A stretch of DNA of 64,000 nt from Heterodera schachtii (lineage: Eukaryota > Nematoda > Chromadorea > Rhabditida > Heteroderidae), in assembly GCA_023374025.1 (NCBI GenBank), contig SIJG01000053.1:868001-932000 (forward strand), read 5' to 3'. Every line of letters begins with the position of its first letter. Within the stretch, counting starts at the first letter, position 1. The notes beneath the pieces are model-generated. The model worked only from the letters and a program-made list of their open reading frames with translations. It was not told the origin of the DNA and did not search any database. Shown in pieces: positions 59,268-64,000 of this stretch. The position numbers and the translations under genes are program-made.

Positions 59268-59800
59268 AAAGAAAAAAGTTATAGAAAGTTGTAGAAGAAA
59301 AACATGCTGGGGGCCGAACTGTGGGGGCCGAACTGAGGTGGGACCCACTCGTTTCGGCGCTCACGTTTCGGCGCTCACGATTCGGCGCTCACGTTTCGGC
59401 GCGCACGTTTCGGCGCCAGCTCGTTTTTCCACTTAAGCTTTTTTTTTTGGCATCCAAATCCAACAATCTTAGTATCATTCGAAAGCTCTTAACATGCTCT
59501 ATTAGCCTTATCAAAAAGGAAAAGTTTTTCAAGCCTGAAAAAAATTTTATTGAGAAAAAACTTGAAAATTTCGGCTTTTTCGCAATTTTCGTGTATAACT
59601 TTTTTTGTATTTGTCTGATCGTGAAGCAATAGCTTAGAAAAAGTTTCTAAACATGTTAAGCTTTTGAACGATATCAAAAATGTTGGATTTGGATGACATT
59701 GAAAAAAGTTAGAGAAAGCTATAGTGGAAAAACATGCTGGCGCCGAAACGTGGGCGCCGAAACGTGGGCGCCGAAACGTGAGCGAGGTGGACCCAACTGA
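59268..59800. repeat. Inverted-repeat element with TTTCGGCGCTCACG minisatellite arms
   Basis: Four to five 14-bp units of (G)TTTCGGCGCTCAC lie at 59356-59425. Complementary units GCGCCGAAACGTGG lie at 59738-59790. The intervening sequence is itself an inverted repeat (GTTTTTCCAC...GTGGAAAAAC and AATCCAACA...TGTTGGATT). Confidence 0.8.
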
Positions 59801-59876
59801 GGTAGACCGCAAATTTGGCATTTATTTCAGAATTTTTCGTTATGATAAAAAAATTTTTCATATTTTTTTCAAAGTC

Positions 59877-60712
59877 TTTGTCTCTGTCGTGTTAAATGTT
59901 CAATCACAATTGACAAAATCTACCGTAAATTTGTCGTCAATTTTCTTAAGAATTTATCCAAAATTTCAGGAAAATTAAAAAAAAATTGAATGGCAAAAGT
60001 GTCTTTCATGGGTTTTTGGGTACGTAGATTCCGAATCTAACAGTTATTTTGCTCTAATTCTAATCATAAACCTAAATTCAAAAGACCCGAAAAATAAATG
60101 AAAAATCATAGATAAAAGTATAGAAATGAAAACCTGAGATCGGATTCATGATCAGCGAACTCATTTACCTTACAAATTAGAAACATTTTTAATATTAAAT
60201 AAAAATTTTTGGGTCAAAATAAATTAATGGATTTTTGGGACACTTCTCAGACGACAATTTGAGGGGCGGTGTTGAGTGCCCCCCCCCCCCCCCCAATATT
60301 TGGGTTTGTCGTTGGTTTCTATCACAATTACGAACGCCAAACGACAAATTTTTTAATTGTGATTGGAGATAACGATAAACGACGTACTTATTAAGAAGGG
60401 TTTTGAGAAATTCCACGGCACTTGTGACTTGAGTCCACCAATACTCCTTGCATTCGTTTTCCGTAAAAACCTTCGATGAATTTTTTCATTCATTTATTCG
60501 AGTCTTTTGAATTTAGGTTTATGATTAGAATTAGAGCAAAATAACTGTTACATTCGGAATCTACGTACCCAAAAACACATGGAAGACACTTTTGCCATTT
60601 TTCAATTTTTTTTGCATTTTCCTGAAATTTTGGATGAATTCTTAAGAAAATTGACGACAAATTTACGGTAGATATATTTTGTCAATTGTGATTGGATGAC
60701 AATTCACACGAC
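59877..60712. mobile_element. Fold-back element with arms of about 225 bp
   Basis: TTGTCTCTGTCGTG...TCAATCACAATTGACAAAAT and onward through GTAGATTCCGAAT is inverted at 60490-60712. The loop holds a poly-C run (60280-60297). No ORF. Confidence 0.8.
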
Positions 60713-61009
60713 AGAGACAAACGACAAACGGAAAAAACGGCTTATTCAAACGACAACGACATAATTTTTAGTCGTAATGACAAATTCGGAGACAAATGCC
60801 AAATTTGTCGTTTGTCGTCCGTTTTGTCGTTCGTAATTGTGATTGGCCCGGACTCATATTATAGGAAGTATGGTAATTGGTATTTGCACAATTTCTCCTC
60901 CGCCGTTCCTCTCCCTCACATTGTCTATTTAAAGGCGTGTTCTCATCCTCCCTTGTTCATTTCTTCTTCTTTTCTATTTGTTACTTCCTCGGCTCTTCCG
61001 TTTAGGCAC

Positions 61010-61358
61010 TTAGCCACCCAAAAAACAATAATTTTAAAATCATATAAACATTCTAGGTGGTTTTCGGGGTAGAGGTTTTTCGTGGTCGCTGATCACGAAT
61101 TTGACATCCACTTCGACCAATTTCCTAAACCCGGACCCAAATTCGAACAAAAAAATCGAAAGTCCAAATTCTCGAATTTTGCATTTTTTGGTCTAAAAAC
61201 GGCCTAGATGATCTTTTATTGTAGGAGTGATGGATTTCAGTTGTTTCCGTGTGTTTAAACCGTTTTTCGTGATCAGCGACCACGAGAACTCCCTATCCCG
61301 AAAACTACCTAGAATGTTTATATGATTTAAAATTTTTTTTTTTTTTTGGTGGCTAAAC
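61010..61358. mobile_element. MITE-like inverted repeat, about 350 bp
   Basis: Arms TTAGCCACC...CATATAAACATTCTAGGTGG and complement, including GTGGTCGCTGATCACGAA. The interior resembles the nested MITE at 47395-47739. Confidence 0.75.
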
Positions 61359-61446
61359 CATTTAAGTACCCTTTTACGGAACCGGCCCGGGACGGAACTG
61401 CGGGACGGATGATCCGTTCGCTGATCAGTGATCACGAACCCGATAG

Positions 61447-62983
61447 CGAATTTAATCAAGTTCAAGGATTAATCCGTTAAGCGATTTAATTTGCCAAAGT
61501 ATTTTTAAAATGGGGCAGAGAATGCGACGACGACTTACCGTATTCACTGTTCTGGTCGTACTGCTCGCGTCATACGGTGGGTGCTGACATTTTTGCACTT
61601 GAATCTTATTATTGACTCTAAGTTTAGAGAAAAAATAATAAATTAAATTAAATTATTCCTTCGGCAGGTGTTTGTGCGGAAGGCAATGCGACTGCTAATG
61701 AGCCGACGACAGTTTCATCCTTTGACACAACGCCAACGGAACAAAATTTGGCGGAAGAAACGAAAAGCAGCGAAAGCACAACACCCAAAGGAGAAGAAGC
61801 CGAAATGACAACAGAAGCAGCAGTAATTAGGAAAAATAATAATTGACCAAATTATTAGTTAATTAATTAATGCCTAAAAATTAAAATTAAGCCAAAAAAT
61901 GAAACGGAAATCGGAGGTGACAACAAATCGGCACAATCAGAGCACGAAAATGGGCAGGAGAAGAAGCCGAACAACGAAATGAGCAGAATCAACGGCGGAG
62001 ACGAAACGAATGAAAGTGAAACGAATAAAACGGAGTCAGAGGAAAAGGTGGGCAATTAAACGCTAATTAATTAATGAGTGGGCAAAATGTGAAACGGCAA
62101 AACAGACGGAGCGGACGACAGAGCAACCGCAACCGTCCCGAGGGGAAGAAGGCGCGGGCGGAGGAGCGGCCAACGGACCCGCGGACACCGAAATGGACAT
62201 TTTGGCACCACGCGGACCACCCGCCACGGGTTTGACAGAAAGACAAAAATGGATAAATTTAAAAAAATAATTACAGATGAAACAGACAAAGAAAAAACGG
62301 AAGTGCCGTTGTTACCCGCGGAGGAGAAACCGCCGACGACGGCACCGACAGAACAAACGCAAACGACGCCAAAGACAATGGAGGCGGAAGAAGAACAAAC
62401 GACGCCGACGCCAACAATTACGACAATTTCAGCGGGACATGGCGTCGAAACGGTGGCGGAAGAAACTTCGGAAAATGCGCAAAAAGAGACGGAAGAGGAG
62501 CAAACGCAACGAGGCAATTAGAAACGGATGAAAAGCAATTGGAAATTGAAATGGGACAATTGTACAAAAAAAAGGGGAGGGGTAATTAAATTAAGCGAAG
62601 GGTCACTCAATCAGACAAAAGAAAGACACATAATTAAATTAAAAGGGTAAATTAATTAAGGGGATTTGCCCATCGATGAGACGACAACAACGAAAGCAGC
62701 AGAGGAAGAGGTGAAATTTGGCGAAATTTAAATAAATTATTAATAAAATATAATATATTATTTGCCAATTTAAAATTCGTTTTCCCTTTTTCGAAGGAAA
62801 CGACGCCAATTCCAACGGCAGCCGAAGAAGGCGAAAAGGGAGGGAATGAAGTGACAGAAAAAAGCATTGAGCAAACGACGGGACAAAAGGAGGACGAAAC
62901 GGCGGAGAAACACGGCAAAAACAGCGGAAAATGGCAAAAAAAACGGCAATTCGCCTCCCAATTCAGAATTGGAACTCGCTCGA
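61447..62983 (+). pseudogene. Inverted, internally deleted copy of the SEA membrane-protein gene (5' half)
   Basis: From GAATTTAATCAAGTTCAAGG onward this is a near-identical inverted copy of 32135-29095. It includes the signal-peptide exon (61522-61576, MRRRLTVFTVLVVLLAS), the acceptor of exon 2 and the Thr/Glu-rich exons. The segment matching about 29960-31480 is missing. Identity ends at 62983, inside the sequence just before the SEA domain; beyond it the DNA is myosin-like. No SEA domain, membrane helix or tail is present, so it cannot make the parent protein. High identity suggests a recent duplication. Confidence 0.82.
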
Positions 62984-63697
62984 TTGGCCAATTGTTGTCG
63001 ACGAAAAATGGACGCATTGGTGGGACGGTTGGGGCGAAATGCGGCGGCGGATGCGTATTTTGTACGATGCATTCGGCCAAATGAGTCGCCAGCAGAGGAA
63101 AATGTATTAAACAAATAAAAAGATAAAATATTTTAAATAATTAATTAATCCGATTTTAGCATTTCGACCGTTCCGCCGTCCTTCGCCAAATTCGTCAGAT
63201 GGGTCTTTTGGCCGTTGTTGAGCAGTGTCGCGCGGGATTTGCAGCCAGCTTTGTAAATAGCAGCCAAAAAAATACTTTTTCTAAAAACCTAAATCCTTTA
63301 TTCCGGGGGAGGGGGAGTGTGACAAAAACATTTTATAAAAAAGAAAAGTACAAGGAACCTTAGAAATCTGTTAATTTCCCTAATTATTTTTTTACAGCTT
63401 TTTCCATCTCACTAAATTTTCCGGCCCCCCTTTGCCGTCCAACCAAATTTCGCTGGCGGTCAATTCGGACGGTTTGGCACTTTTCGACCCGACGAGGCAA
63501 AATAAAATGGCCCGAGTTTACTTTCGCCCAAATTTCGGCTGTCACTCTTTCGAAGTGAATTTTGTGAAAATAAATATTTAAATTTAATGTAAATTTAGCT
63601 CCAAAAGTGCCGCCGGTGCTCAGAGCGTTTCTCTCCAATTGCTCAACGGCGACCGTTTCATTTTCCAATCGCCGCGTTCCGCCGAAAGCGGATTTCT
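62984..63697 (+). pseudogene. Myosin-VII-like gene fragments joined to the SEA-gene copy
   Basis: The exon ending at 63103 contains DAYFVRCIRPNESPAEEN, and exon 63160-63252 contains VLRQIRQMGLLAVVEQCRAG. Both are the conserved end of a myosin motor (family pattern YFVRCIKPN and VLRQLRYSGVLE). Exon 63398-63554 (FFHLTKFSG, ISLAVNSDGLALFDP) and exon 63599-63697 (QLLNGDRFIFQSP) match the last lobe of a MyTH4-FERM tail. In a real myosin VII the neck, coiled region and MyTH4 would separate these, so more than 1,000 codons are missing. The last frame runs into a dispersed repeat. It is a rearranged fragment. Confidence 0.72.
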
Positions 63698-63840
63698 TTC
63701 TCATCTTCTCACAATTTGTTCTTTTTTTTCATTTGTAAATTTGTATTATGTGAATCTCTTTTTTATACAATTACGGTTTTTGTTTTGTGTTTGAATACAA
63801 TTTTTACATGAATTCGTCCATGTCGCCCCCGCAAATTACT
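63697..63840. repeat. Dispersed repeat, copy 3
   Basis: TTTCTCATCTTCTCACAATT through TTTGAATACAATTTTTACAT to CCCCCGCAAATTAC matches the 3' part of 45670-45895 and ends at the same point. Confidence 0.85.
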
Positions 63841-64000
63841 AGTGCTGTCCGAGACCAAAAATTTCCCGAGACTTTTTTCAGAAAATTTCCTTATTCGCTT
63901 AAAAATCATCGTTAAAATTTTTTTTTTTTGCTATTTCTTAACAAATTTTGTCAATTAGGTACAATAATTAATCTAAAAACGCATTTTTTTTCGCGGTTTT
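63841..64000. other. AT-rich window edge
   Basis: No feature recognised. Confidence 0.4.

Overview
This is eukaryotic nuclear DNA. Short AT-rich introns with TTTCAG/TTTTAG acceptors, many small exons, spliced signal-peptide genes, LTR and MITE elements and a 28S rRNA fragment all fit a compact metazoan genome. The style (30-150 bp introns, lysine/glutamate-rich proteins, poly-G/poly-C tracts, at least one GC-AG intron) suggests a plant-parasitic (tylenchid, perhaps cyst) nematode. That assignment is an inference. All gene models were spliced by eye.

Left part (1-26 kb). A minus-strand cystathionine beta-synthase/cysteine-synthase-like gene lies at the left edge. Two long plus-strand exon chains follow in tandem (2.7-12.9 kb and 13.5-24.9 kb). 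Each consists of many helical, Lys/Glu-rich exons of no recognised family and ends in exons clearly related to canonical poly(A) polymerase. The first copy has lost the DxD metal-binding pair; the second keeps all three catalytic aspartates. The second chain is broken by a very young, gag-only LTR retrotransposon (15,752-18,243, identical LTRs). The first carries a 1.1 kb 83/84-bp VNTR in an intron. A small cysteine-rich secreted protein gene with a TATA box follows at 25.7 kb.

Middle (26-46 kb). A minus-strand gene for a mucin-like, SEA-domain, single-pass membrane protein spans 28.0-32.1 kb. About 12 kb with little coding signal follows, rich in homopolymer G/C tracts, a TC microsatellite and a cluster of palindromes. 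A complete five-exon C2H2 zinc-finger gene resembling Snail/Scratch lies at 44.3-45.7 kb, convergent with a two-exon small membrane protein gene.

Right part (46-64 kb). This is a patchwork of gene fragments and non-autonomous DNA transposons: hAT-like MITEs with 8-bp target duplications, an orphan WDFY3-like PH-BEACH exon, a displaced 28S rRNA 3' fragment, and several fold-back repeats. Between them lie two gene models that look intact, an ADA2-like SAGA subunit (52.7-55.8 kb) and a five-exon cytochrome b5 (57.7-58.5 kb). At the right end an inverted, internally deleted copy of the SEA-protein gene runs directly into pieces of a myosin-VII-like gene. A dispersed repeat lies at the 3' edge of the zinc-finger gene, downstream of the WDFY3-like exon and at the 3' edge of the myosin fragments.

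The most unusual content is the tandem pair of poly(A)-polymerase-like genes with giant helical N-terminal regions (one catalytically degenerate, one interrupted by a recent retroelement) and the shuffled gene-fragment zone on the right.
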